From: Aminicenans sp964648465
GTDB taxonomy: Bacteria; Acidobacteriota; Aminicenantia; Aminicenantales; Aminicenantaceae
DNA length: 64,000 bases
NCBI GenBank assembly: GCA_964648465.1
Contig: CAZYMU010000009.1
Coordinates: 18,958-82,957 of the forward strand
Direction: 5' to 3'
The position numbers and the translations under genes are program-made. Below, one piece after another: positions 35,902 through 44,186 of the stretch (its first letter is position 1; every line of letters starts with the position of its first letter). The notes under the pieces are model-generated. The model did not search any database, was not told the DNA's origin, and saw only the letters and a program-made list of their open reading frames with translations.

Positions 35902-37799
35902 TGTGCGGCATTTGCGGTATAGCTAAAGTTGGAAATAAAGAATCAATCCCTCCATCTCTTATTTCTTCCATGTGCCAGACTATTATCCACCGAGGACCTG
36001 ATGATGAAGGTATTTACATCGATAAAATCATTGCTCTGGGCTCCCGTCGCTTAAGCATAATTGACCTCGACACCGGACATCAGCCTATATCAAATGAAAA
36101 CGGCTCGGTATGGGTAGTGTGCAATGGCGAAATTTATAATTTTCCTGCCCTGAAAGAAGAATTAATCTCCCGTGGGCACAATTTTTCAACCAAAACTGAT
36201 ACAGAAACCATTGTTCACGGATATGAAGAATGGGGGGAAGATTTCATTAAAAAACTCAGAGGAATGTACGCATTTGCTCTGTGGGACGCTGCACAGCATA
36301 AGCTCTTACTTGTCAGAGATAGGATAGGTATCAAACCCCTTTATTATACTATACTTGAAGATAGTACTCTTGTTTTCGGCTCTGAATTAAAGGCTGTCCT
36401 CACTCATCCTGGTGTGAAGCGCTCCATAGAACCTCAGGCTCTGGACTTTTTCCTGACTCTAGAGTATATCCCAGCACCTTACTCTATTTTTAAAAATATC
36501 TTCAAGCTTCCTGCGGCTTGTTCTCTCATTTACAAGGACGGAAAAATGAGGGTCAAGAAATATTGGGAACTTGAATCAGGTAAATCCATCCACAAAAGCT
36601 ATACAAAACAGACTCTTAATTCTCTCATGGATGAACTCTATAATCTTCTTAAAGAATCGGTAAAAATGAGATTAATAAGCGATGTTCCATTAGGCGCTTT
36701 CTTAAGTGGAGGAATTGATTCCTCTTCAATAGTTGGGCTTATGAGGGAATTAGGGGCTTCTCCTTTAAAAACATTCTCAATCGGATTCGAGGATTCAACT
36801 TATAATGAGCTTGACCATGCCCGGCGGATCGCCAAGAAGTTCCACACCGAACATGAAGAATTCATTATTCAGCCTCAAGCTCTGGAGCTCACTGAAAAAC
36901 TAATTCATCATCTGGACGAACCTTTTGGCGACTTCTCTATATTTCCAACTTATCTTGTTTCTAAAATGGCAAGATCACGTGTCACGGTGATCCTTTCAGG
37001 AGACGGAGGGGATGAAATTTTTTCCGGCTATGAACATTATCAGGCTCAAAGGCTTTCCGCATTTCCCCTGATTCCTTTTCTTCAAAAAACCCTTCCATCT
37101 ATTGTTAAAAAGTTCCCACCTTCACCCAAAAAGAAGGGACTCTGGAATAAGCTACGGAGATTCAGCCAGGGTTTAGAATTCAGCCCGGAACTGAGGCATT
37201 TCCGCTGGATGATGTTTCTCACTGCTGAAAATAGAAAACTCTTGTACACAGAAGACTTAACCCACGAACTAGGGGGAACAAAGCAGCTCAACAAGATCGA
37301 ACCTTTTCAGGAAATATTCCTTGACATGGACCGATTTGATGCAAAAACTGCAGAATTGTATCTTGATCTAAAAACTTATCTTGTCGACAATATTCTTGTT
37401 AAGGTTGACCGTATGAGTATGGCTCCATCACTCGAAACAAGGGTTCCTCTTTTAGACCATAAAATCGTAGAGTTTATCTTTAACCTTCCAGGAGACCTTA
37501 AACTTAAAGGCATGACGACAAAATGGATATTTAAAAAAACGATGGAACGTCTCCTTCCCAGGGAGAATATTATTCGCAGTAAGGAAGGATTCAGCATTCC
37601 TATGAAGCACTGGCTTAGGATAGAACTCAAAGAGTTAATGCTCGATTACTTAAGCCAAAAAAGGATTCAAAACGAAGGTTTATTCAATTTTGACCTCATA
37701 AAAAAAATGATAGATCTACACCTTCAAGGAAGAGAAAACTTCAGCCATCAACTTTGGGCTCTTCTTGTTTTCGAAATCTGGAAGGAACAATATTTATAA
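35901..37799 (+). CDS. asnB: Asparagine synthetase (glutamine-hydrolysing)
   Basis: 632 aa. N-terminal glutamine amidotransferase domain with the nucleophile Cys2 (MCGICGI) and HRGPDDEG; C-terminal synthetase with PP-loop SGGIDSS (269-275) and LSGDGGDE. It makes asparagine from aspartate, ATP and glutamine. Enzymes of this type are also common in surface-polysaccharide clusters where they amidate sugars, and coupling to a glycosyltransferase gene leaves that option open. The start codon shares a base with the previous stop. Confidence 0.9.
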   Translation: MCGICGIAKVGNKESIPPSLISSMCQTIIHRGPDDEGIYIDKIIALGSRRLSIIDLDTGHQPISNENGSVWVVCNGEIYNFPALKEELISRGHNFSTKTDTETIVHGYEEWGEDFIKKLRGMYAFALWDAAQHKLLLVRDRIGIKPLYYTILEDSTLVFGSELKAVLTHPGVKRSIEPQALDFFLTLEYIPAPYSIFKNIFKLPAACSLIYKDGKMRVKKYWELESGKSIHKSYTKQTLNSLMDELYNLLKESVKMRLISDVPLGAFLSGGIDSSSIVGLMRELGASPLKTFSIGFEDSTYNELDHARRIAKKFHTEHEEFIIQPQALELTEKLIHHLDEPFGDFSIFPTYLVSKMARSRVTVILSGDGGDEIFSGYEHYQAQRLSAFPLIPFLQKTLPSIVKKFPPSPKKKGLWNKLRRFSQGLEFSPELRHFRWMMFLTAENRKLLYTEDLTHELGGTKQLNKIEPFQEIFLDMDRFDAKTAELYLDLKTYLVDNILVKVDRMSMAPSLETRVPLLDHKIVEFIFNLPGDLKLKGMTTKWIFKKTMERLLPRENIIRSKEGFSIPMKHWLRIELKELMLDYLSQKRIQNEGLFNFDLIKKMIDLHLQGRENFSHQLWALLVFEIWKEQYL

Positions 37800-39194
37800 A
37801 TCATCATACGGGACAACAGAAACAATGAATATCTTTCTGGTTCCTCTGTCAATTTTAAACTTCTCTGAGACGGGAAGGCCCTGGATCCAAACAATCTCAT
37901 TCCTTGATAGTAAAACAGGATTTTTTTCCCTCTCTGATAGGGGGATACGTTTGGCTCTCATAATTTCTTTAAGCTTTTTCCTGCCAGGGGCACCCAGTGG
38001 TTGGTATCTGTCCCCTTTCCTGCGGTTTCGAACCAAAAGAGGAAACTTGAGCTTTTCCAAATTAAGAAAGGCTTTTGCTTTATCATTAAAATCAAGGTAT
38101 TTAGATTGAGTTTTCTTACTCCTTTTTGCTTCAAGCTTTATATGGAGCTCTCTGACTTTGAGCGCCTCTTTGCCATTCCACAAATATTCATATCCAATCC
38201 TTTGAGGCTGTTCTTTCTCCAAAAATACATATCCATTTTCACGCTTCAGAAAGAGATTTTTTTTCATATGGCATTTTTTACCCTCACTCAAATTGAGAAC
38301 CAATTCTATATCTTCGAATGAAATTCCTCTCAAGTTGCCTTTTAACTTTAAGATAAACTCTCGCACAAGCCGCCTCGATAGGGAATGAGGCAACGCCAAT
38401 ACAGCGTTTAAATCGAGACGAATATGATTGTTCTCATGTAAAATAGTCTTTTGGACTTTTTGGGTTGTTATTTTTTCTAAAAGAGATTCTTCTTCCTGTA
38501 AGATGGAGACAATTCTTCCGATGCTCGGAACGATCTTAGGTTCAAATTTTTCTTGTATGAAAGGCACTAGTTTCCATCTTATTCTGTTCCGCAAAAAACG
38601 GCGGTCAAAATTACTTTCATCCACACAAAATTCCAAGCCCTTCTCTGCAAGATATACCTCAATATCCTTTCTCTCTAACTCGATCATAGGCCTGATAATA
38701 ACCCCTTCAATCATAGGGAAAATACTTGCTAATCCCTGATGACCACTCCCTCTCATAATCCGCATGAGAAAAGTCTCCGCTTGATCTGTCATAGTATGAC
38801 CTGTTGCTATCTTTGCTCCACCAACATCAAAAGCTTTTTTCTTTAAAAAACTATATCTCAATTTTCTTGCTGATTCCTCAAGATTCAGCCTTTTGCTCTT
38901 TGCATAAGAACGCACATCATCTGATCCAATAAAAATAGGGATTGAATATTTAAGAGCAATTCTTCTGGCAAATTGTTCCTCTTCATCTGTTTTTTTACGA
39001 AGATTGTGATTAAAATGCCCGAGGAAAAGCTCAATTCCAAGTTCCTTGCGTAGTTCAAAGAGTAATGCGATTAATGCAGAAGAATCCACTCCTCCTGAAT
39101 AAGCTATAAGAACTTTATCTCCTTTCTCAAGAAGGTTATATTTATTAATAGTTTGTTTAACTCTCTTGATAATTTTCCCCACTGATCCAGCCAA
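37794..39194 (-). CDS. tilS: tRNA(Ile)-lysidine synthase
   Basis: 466 aa. It attaches lysine to the wobble C of the CAU isoleucine tRNA, changing its identity. The PP-loop SGGVDSS is at 33-39, followed by GHFNHNLR and a TGHTMTDQAETFLMR stretch, the TilS signature. The C-terminal substrate-binding domain includes FPLLVRNRRKGDRYQPLG and KLKEIMRAKRIP. It is convergent with asnB, overlapping by 6 bp. A CAT-anticodon tRNA lies 85 bp upstream in the same direction. Confidence 0.93.
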   Translation of the reverse strand: MAGSVGKIIKRVKQTINKYNLLEKGDKVLIAYSGGVDSSALIALLFELRKELGIELFLGHFNHNLRKKTDEEEQFARRIALKYSIPIFIGSDDVRSYAKSKRLNLEESARKLRYSFLKKKAFDVGGAKIATGHTMTDQAETFLMRIMRGSGHQGLASIFPMIEGVIIRPMIELERKDIEVYLAEKGLEFCVDESNFDRRFLRNRIRWKLVPFIQEKFEPKIVPSIGRIVSILQEEESLLEKITTQKVQKTILHENNHIRLDLNAVLALPHSLSRRLVREFILKLKGNLRGISFEDIELVLNLSEGKKCHMKKNLFLKRENGYVFLEKEQPQRIGYEYLWNGKEALKVRELHIKLEAKRSKKTQSKYLDFNDKAKAFLNLEKLKFPLLVRNRRKGDRYQPLGAPGRKKLKEIMRAKRIPLSEREKNPVLLSRNEIVWIQGLPVSEKFKIDRGTRKIFIVSVVPYDDL

Positions 39195-39251
39195 AATTCA
39201 TCTCCAGACCTGGATTTACAGATTAAAAACACTTGCCTCGAATTTCCAGCA

Positions 39252-39264
39252 TGAATAATCCAGG
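39252..39264 (+). repeat. Dispersed repeat, remnant H (single end)
   Basis: TGAATAATCCAGG, followed by TTAG; read on the minus strand this is CTAA-CCTGGATTATTCA, the same as the left edge of copy A. It sits between the tRNA 3' end and tilS. Confidence 0.45.
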
Positions 39265-39278
39265 TTAGCTATTAAAAG

Positions 39279-39352
39279 TGGCGGTGGAGGGATTTGAACC
39301 CCCGACACTACGGATATGAGCCGTATGCTCTAACCGACTGAGCTACACCGCC
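39279..39352 (-). tRNA. tRNA-Met (anticodon CAT)
   Basis: 74 nt on the minus strand. The 7-bp acceptor stem GGCGGTG/CACCGCC, D arm with AGCTCAGTCGGTTAGAGC, anticodon stem TACGG/CCGTA with loop CTCATAT, and T arm GGGGGTTCAAATCCC all fold. The body closely resembles elongator tRNA-Met of Bacillus. The CAT anticodon also allows tRNA-Ile2, the TilS substrate, but the sequence favours Met. CCA is not encoded. Confidence 0.93.
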
Positions 39353-39362
39353 ATTGGCAAAG

Positions 39363-39391
39363 ATTTTAGCGAAAACTCACTTTGAAGTCAA
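39363..39391 (-). promoter_or_regulatory. Promoter of the tRNA gene
   Basis: On the minus strand TTGACT (39386-39391), a 17-bp spacer and TAAAAT (39363-39368), 11 bp before the tRNA. Confidence 0.65.
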
Positions 39392-39440
39392 TTTGTAATC
39401 ATATTGGAAGGGTTGCTTCTATTTTTGGAATAATCCAGAT

Positions 39441-41585
39441 CTATTTAATTCTGATATGAGATTCTCGCGTTGAAAAAACTATGGCCTGTCCTGAAGAAGT
39501 ATTTGCCGAAATGTCAGAAAAAGAAATGGCACTCTCACCCTTGGTTTTGGCTCCAAAGACCAGAGTGACAATCCTTCCCTGCCCTTTAAAACCCTTTCCT
39601 AAATCAGGGCTTGTGAATCCAATTGTGCAAATGCCAGAATCATTGTCTATATTTTTAAGGAAAGATGGATTTTTTCCAAACTGCTGAATATATCCTCCTA
39701 ACAAAATCTGTTTCAATTCCAATATCTGGGAATTAAAAGAGAATCCAATTGACATATTTCCAATCTCGTGCTCGGAGTTAAGATTCATATGGATCCGGAA
39801 TTCTCTATTCTGAGGTCCTTCAAAATTCACAGGATTCAGAAAAACCTGGTTCTGGCCCCCTCCTTCCATCCTGGATTCTCTGTCTCTCTGTAATCTTTCC
39901 CGCCTCATTTGAGCCTCCAAAATTTCCTCTTCAGATCTACCTTGAACTGTCTGACCTGAAGTCATCCCTTCCAGATTAATCCAGAGAGGCTCTGAATCCT
40001 CTTCTTTAAGCGGAATCATGCGGAGAATATAAGGAGTAATAGTCATAATAACATCTGTCTGTTGAATTGTTTGATCAGTTCTGGAAAAAAGACTTCCTAG
40101 AACCGGAACGTTTTTCAGGCCTACTATCCCCTTTACAGTTTTTCTCTCTTCATCTTTCAACAATCCTGCCAGCAGGTTGGTTTCTCCATCCTTAAGCCTT
40201 ATTACATTCTTCACTTCCCGGGTTGTGATAATTGGGATGTCTGCAAAGCCCGTGCCACCAAGTGCTTTTATTTTTATTTCTAACTCAAGTGTAATCTCTT
40301 TTTCATAATGAATCCTAGGTGTAATCTTTACATCGATCCCAACATTCTTGAACTGATACTGAGTCACAGGCTGTATGCTTATTCCTCCTGCTGCAATAGG
40401 AGAAAAAGTAGTTTGAGGAATGGGAATTTCATCTCCTACCATATACTCAATTTTTTCTCCCTCAATTCCCCGAAGTCTCGGCTGAGCTATTATTTTTGTA
40501 TCTATATCCGATTCTAAGAACCGTAAAAAGGCTGTCGGTAAAGTAATTTGATAATTCTCTGATTTAGAAAAATCTAAACCCTTCATGCTTTGCCACCCAG
40601 ATTCAGATATTTCTTCAGCACCGGTGTATATCAACCCAATAATATTTTGATCGAAATCCAGACCCATTTCTCTCAGTTTGATTCTGGATACTTCCATTAT
40701 TTCTATATCAATAACGACCTCTCCTTTTGGCTTATCCCAAAGTTTGATAATTCTCTCGGCTAATTCTACAACTTGGGGAGTATCTTTCACTGTGATCGAG
40801 TTTAAATTTTTATCAACCATAATAACCGGAGCTTTCATCTGGGTGCGCAGTGCCTGTGAAAGAGAGCCCATGATATCCTGAGCATTAATGTTTGAAAGGT
40901 AAAAAGTCTTCATGGCATTTAATTCATATCTCATTCTGTTCTGGATATTATCGGGAATAATGATAATTGTTTTTTCATCAATTGTTCTGTAAAAGTTCTT
41001 AGAGGCCATACAGAGAAAACTTACAGCTTGCTCAAAATTCATATCTGCTAGGTCAACTGAAAAGGGTTTGTCCTTGAACATCTCATCAAAGATGACATTT
41101 ACATGAGCATACTTCCCTAGAGCCTGAAAAATTGAACGCAGGCTTGCCTCGTGTATAAATTTTAATTGAATCTTCTCTTCCCCGGCTTTAAGCCTTACTG
41201 GAGGCTCTATCTTGACCACTTTTTCCCTTTTCTCTTCAACCTTTTCTTCTGTCAAGCTTTTTGCCTCTTCTGCAATAGTCCTGTTCGAAGGATCATAATA
41301 AAGGGCTCTTTCATACTCAGAGAGAGCTTCCTTCTCCTTTCCATCTGAGGCAAGCTTTCGGGCTTCTATGAGATGCATGTAGCTGGCTGATATTTTTGCA
41401 CGGAACAATGCAATTCTGTATACAGAATTCTCTGCATCTTCAAGAACAGCTTTTTCATAATACCTGACTGCCTCATCCCAATCCTTGTTGATAGCAGCGT
41501 CTGTACCCAATTTATAGCTCTGGCTTAATGTTACACAGCCCCAAAAAGTAAGGGATATTATCAATAAAAACGTTGTTTTTTTCAT
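39441..41585 (-). CDS. pilQ: Type IV pilus secretin with TPR N-terminus and cohesin-like C-terminus
   Basis: 714 aa. Lipoprotein signal (LTFWGC, Cys17), TPR-like helices (about 20-115), secretin-TonB short N-domain (about 130-215), N1 domain (about 220-300: MKTFYLSNINAQDIMGSLSQAL) and the secretin channel core (about 305-520, with the VGDEIPIPQTT turn and TNLLAGLLKDEERKTV). Residues about 590-714 form a cohesin-like beta-sandwich (IGFSFNSQILELKQILLGG, then GICTIGF and a GKGFKGQGRIVTLVF strand), which is unusual for a secretin. It forms the outer-membrane pore. Last gene of the pilCBMNOPQ run, 4-bp overlap with the PilP-like gene. Confidence 0.88.
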   Translation of the reverse strand: MKKTTFLLIISLTFWGCVTLSQSYKLGTDAAINKDWDEAVRYYEKAVLEDAENSVYRIALFRAKISASYMHLIEARKLASDGKEKEALSEYERALYYDPSNRTIAEEAKSLTEEKVEEKREKVVKIEPPVRLKAGEEKIQLKFIHEASLRSIFQALGKYAHVNVIFDEMFKDKPFSVDLADMNFEQAVSFLCMASKNFYRTIDEKTIIIIPDNIQNRMRYELNAMKTFYLSNINAQDIMGSLSQALRTQMKAPVIMVDKNLNSITVKDTPQVVELAERIIKLWDKPKGEVVIDIEIMEVSRIKLREMGLDFDQNIIGLIYTGAEEISESGWQSMKGLDFSKSENYQITLPTAFLRFLESDIDTKIIAQPRLRGIEGEKIEYMVGDEIPIPQTTFSPIAAGGISIQPVTQYQFKNVGIDVKITPRIHYEKEITLELEIKIKALGGTGFADIPIITTREVKNVIRLKDGETNLLAGLLKDEERKTVKGIVGLKNVPVLGSLFSRTDQTIQQTDVIMTITPYILRMIPLKEEDSEPLWINLEGMTSGQTVQGRSEEEILEAQMRRERLQRDRESRMEGGGQNQVFLNPVNFEGPQNREFRIHMNLNSEHEIGNMSIGFSFNSQILELKQILLGGYIQQFGKNPSFLKNIDNDSGICTIGFTSPDLGKGFKGQGRIVTLVFGAKTKGESAISFSDISANTSSGQAIVFSTRESHIRIK

Positions 41586-42100
41586 GGTTTTTCCCCTTCT
41601 AAGGAATAAGCCTTTTTTGTGGAATCCGGCCAGATAATATTAATTTTTTCAGGAATGATCTTACTTATTTTAATACCATCTCCGATCACTTCTCCTTCTT
41701 CCACTGCAAGAGTTTCTCCTCCAAAAATAATCAAAGCAACAATTTTTTGGTCAGAACAAATATAACCAATATACCTCAGCTTTTGGGAGGATAAAAAGTT
41801 TTCCATTTCAGAGCCAGTTTGACCCCTTCTTATATTCTGTCTTCCTTCAATTGAACGGGATTCTTCCTGTTTATCTCCCCAAGATTCATCCTCCCCAAAC
41901 CTGATCTTTTGCAAAGAAAAAATGTTTCTCTTCGGAGGCTTCAGTTTCCTGCTCTCCTTTAGTAATAAATCTTTCCTGATAAAACTTTTCTCCTTCTTTT
42001 TCTGGATTGCCTCCTGGAGATCTCCATCTATAGAGAAAAGGCAAAATACAGTACTCAACATAAAGAGAAAAAACACCATTGCTAGCTTTTTAACCTTCAT
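41582..42100 (-). CDS. PilP-like inner-membrane/periplasmic pilus protein
   Basis: 172 aa with an N-terminal signal or anchor (about 5-25). A charged linker including PPKRNIF, the short PRNPF-like motif of GspC/PilP proteins, leads to a C-terminal beta-domain (LRYIGYICSDQKIVALIIFGGETLAVEEGEVIGDGIKI) typical of the PilP/GspC HR domain that meets the secretin. Identity comes from this fold pattern and its place between PilO-like and secretin genes; sequence similarity is low. Confidence 0.68.
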   Translation of the reverse strand: MKVKKLAMVFFLFMLSTVFCLFSIDGDLQEAIQKKKEKSFIRKDLLLKESRKLKPPKRNIFSLQKIRFGEDESWGDKQEESRSIEGRQNIRRGQTGSEMENFLSSQKLRYIGYICSDQKIVALIIFGGETLAVEEGEVIGDGIKISKIIPEKINIIWPDSTKKAYSLEGEKP

Positions 42101-42647
42101 AATAGCCTGCCAAACTAATTCTTAATTCTTGTCTTCCTTGAGAATCAATTCCTGGAAAATCTATTTTTTCTATAACCAAGAACTTTGGAAATTCTTCTAG
42201 ACAATGAATGAATTTTTTCAGGGAAAAATAGGATCCTGCTATAACAAAACTGATTTTTACTTTCTTGATTTTTTCTTTTTCAAATTCAGAATAATCATAT
42301 TTTATTGGGGAAACCCAAACTCTCGATTCGTTAAAAATTCTCTGTAGGTCATTCCTTAAAGGCTTGATTCCTTCATCTTCACTATAAAAATGTTTTTCTT
42401 TCAGCTCAATCATATCCTTGCAGGTCTCTTCCCATTTAAGCCATTCCTGTTTCTTTACTTCCCTGTTCAATATTACATTTTGCATATCCTTCTGTTTCTC
42501 AGAAAGATAAACACGAGAACGAAAATACGTGTCTCTTTCTGCCGCAGCAACAGTAAAATAAAATGTGAGTGCCGCAGCTGCCAAAAAGCAAAGCAAAAGC
42601 AGGGCCCTTCGCTCTTTCCGGTTTAAAAGGTCAAATATTTCTTTCAT
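42090..42647 (-). CDS. PilO-like pilus assembly protein
   Basis: 185 aa. One N-terminal membrane helix (about 15-33: ALLLLCFLAAAALTFYFTV), a coiled-coil segment (about 35-80) and a ferredoxin-like periplasmic domain (FVIAGSYFSLKKFIHCLEEFPKFLVIEKIDF) with the PilO/GspM layout. PilO partners with PilN in the inner-membrane alignment complex. It overlaps the PilN-like gene by 17 bp and the PilP-like gene by 11 bp, so it is tightly coupled. Confidence 0.75.
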   Translation of the reverse strand: MKEIFDLLNRKERRALLLLCFLAAAALTFYFTVAAAERDTYFRSRVYLSEKQKDMQNVILNREVKKQEWLKWEETCKDMIELKEKHFYSEDEGIKPLRNDLQRIFNESRVWVSPIKYDYSEFEKEKIKKVKISFVIAGSYFSLKKFIHCLEEFPKFLVIEKIDFPGIDSQGRQELRISLAGYYEG

Positions 42648-43197
42648 AGGTCAAAGAAATCTCCGAAAGTAAATAGCCAGAGTCATCTCTCGACTCACTC
42701 ATGACTCTTATATGCTTAAAATTCATAGAATTTAAACTGGAAACGAGATCCAAGAGTTCTTCAAGACCAGGAGAAAGGACCTCGAACCTCACCCCCATTT
42801 CAGAATCTCCCTTAAGAGAAGGGGTTAAGGAAATAATATAACTTGTTTCAGGAAGACAATCTTCTAAAGCCGAAAGTAAATCCGTCCAGGAAAAAGTTTT
42901 TCTTAAAATCAAGCTGTTCACCAGATCCGCTTTTTCCTTATAATCCCTTACTTTATCCTCAACATGACTTATATATGTTTTCTCTTCTTTTTGAACATCT
43001 TTAATTGTTTGTTCTATCTTCGCAATTGAAGTTTTAATATCTTTAATTTTAATCCTGTTTTTAAAATAAACATTTCCTCCAGCAACTGAAATAAAAATAA
43101 TAATAATACCAAGCAGAACTCCAAGGAAATAGAATAGTTTTCTATTCTGTATAGGACGACTGGCTAAATTCAAATCTATTTTTCTATAAACCTTCAT
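42631..43197 (-). CDS. PilN-like pilus assembly protein
   Basis: 188 aa. The cytoplasmic N-terminus carries the PilM-binding motif INLASRP in the form LNLASRPIQNRK, then one membrane helix (about 22-46), a coiled coil (about 50-95) and a ferredoxin-like C-terminal domain. The motif near residue 10 is characteristic of PilN/GspL. It overlaps the PilM-like gene by 4 bp. Confidence 0.8.
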   Translation of the reverse strand: MKVYRKIDLNLASRPIQNRKLFYFLGVLLGIIIIFISVAGGNVYFKNRIKIKDIKTSIAKIEQTIKDVQKEEKTYISHVEDKVRDYKEKADLVNSLILRKTFSWTDLLSALEDCLPETSYIISLTPSLKGDSEMGVRFEVLSPGLEELLDLVSSLNSMNFKHIRVMSESRDDSGYLLSEISLTYERNI

Positions 43198-44186
43198 AAT
43201 AACTGACCTATCAATGGCGACAATATCTCTTTTTCTTTCAATGGAATATTGAAATCCAGATAAGATTCAATCTTCTTCAGCGGATAATGCAATTTTTCTT
43301 TCAAGCCTACAAACATTTCTTCTCTCTTACCTAACAACCCTAGACGGATTATAATGCAGCCAATTCGTTTTTTATCTCTATCCTCAATGAAATTGACTGT
43401 GTTTTTTACCTCCTGAACAATATGACTTATTTTTTGGACCTCTGAATTATGATTATTAACACTGGCTCCAAAAGGCTTTTGACGGTAGAGAACAATTTCT
43501 GAATCTATATTAACCACAAGACTAAACGAATCTTCCTCAACACTGATAAACATTACATCTTTTTCACTTTCTTTATTAAGTAAATTCGACACACTCAAGG
43601 ACGGAATCCCAACTACTCTCACTTTCAAATGAAGCTTTACAAACAAATTTTCGTATTCTTTTATCACACAAGACCTAGCAATCGTTGCAAGAATTTTTTT
43701 TGAACTGTTTGATTTTCTTATGTCAAAAGATAACTTGATATCATCAGGAAGCAATGGCATTTGTTTATTTACTTTGAAACGGATGAGATATTCTCTCTCC
43801 TGTTGAGAGGACGGGAAAGAATCATAATTAAAGATAAAAGCTTTCTGGGACATCTCAGGAAGAAGGAATATAATATTGTGGGCACTGATATTAATTTTTT
43901 TTAATCCTTCTTTTATTTTATTCTCCAATAACTCACTATTTATTATATTCTTCTTGTTAAAAGAAGGATTTATTGTTCCTCCTTCAAGAGGAAGAACAAA
44001 ATGACTTTTTATTTTTCCTTCTTTCGGCAGGACCTGTATTCCACTAATATAATGGGATGAAATCTGAACACCTAAATCATATAGCCGAGGCCTGACAAAA
44101 TAATCCCTTATTTTTTCCTTAAATAAAACGGCCTGTTTATCTCGCATCTCGGAAACCGAAATCTCCTTATTTTCCTTATTCGACAA
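43194..44186 (-). CDS. PilM-like actin-fold pilus assembly protein
   Basis: 330 aa. It has an FtsA/actin-like cytoplasmic layout: YDLGVQISSHYISGIQVLPKEG at the N-terminus (normally the nucleotide-binding strand), then LPEMSQKAFIFNYDSFP and REYLIRFKVNKQMPLLPDD, the segment seen in PilM before its second lobe. Several nucleotide-contact positions look diverged. It docks with PilN in the inner membrane. It overlaps pilB by 11 bp. Confidence 0.72.
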   Translation of the reverse strand: MSNKENKEISVSEMRDKQAVLFKEKIRDYFVRPRLYDLGVQISSHYISGIQVLPKEGKIKSHFVLPLEGGTINPSFNKKNIINSELLENKIKEGLKKINISAHNIIFLLPEMSQKAFIFNYDSFPSSQQEREYLIRFKVNKQMPLLPDDIKLSFDIRKSNSSKKILATIARSCVIKEYENLFVKLHLKVRVVGIPSLSVSNLLNKESEKDVMFISVEEDSFSLVVNIDSEIVLYRQKPFGASVNNHNSEVQKISHIVQEVKNTVNFIEDRDKKRIGCIIIRLGLLGKREEMFVGLKEKLHYPLKKIESYLDFNIPLKEKEILSPLIGQLL

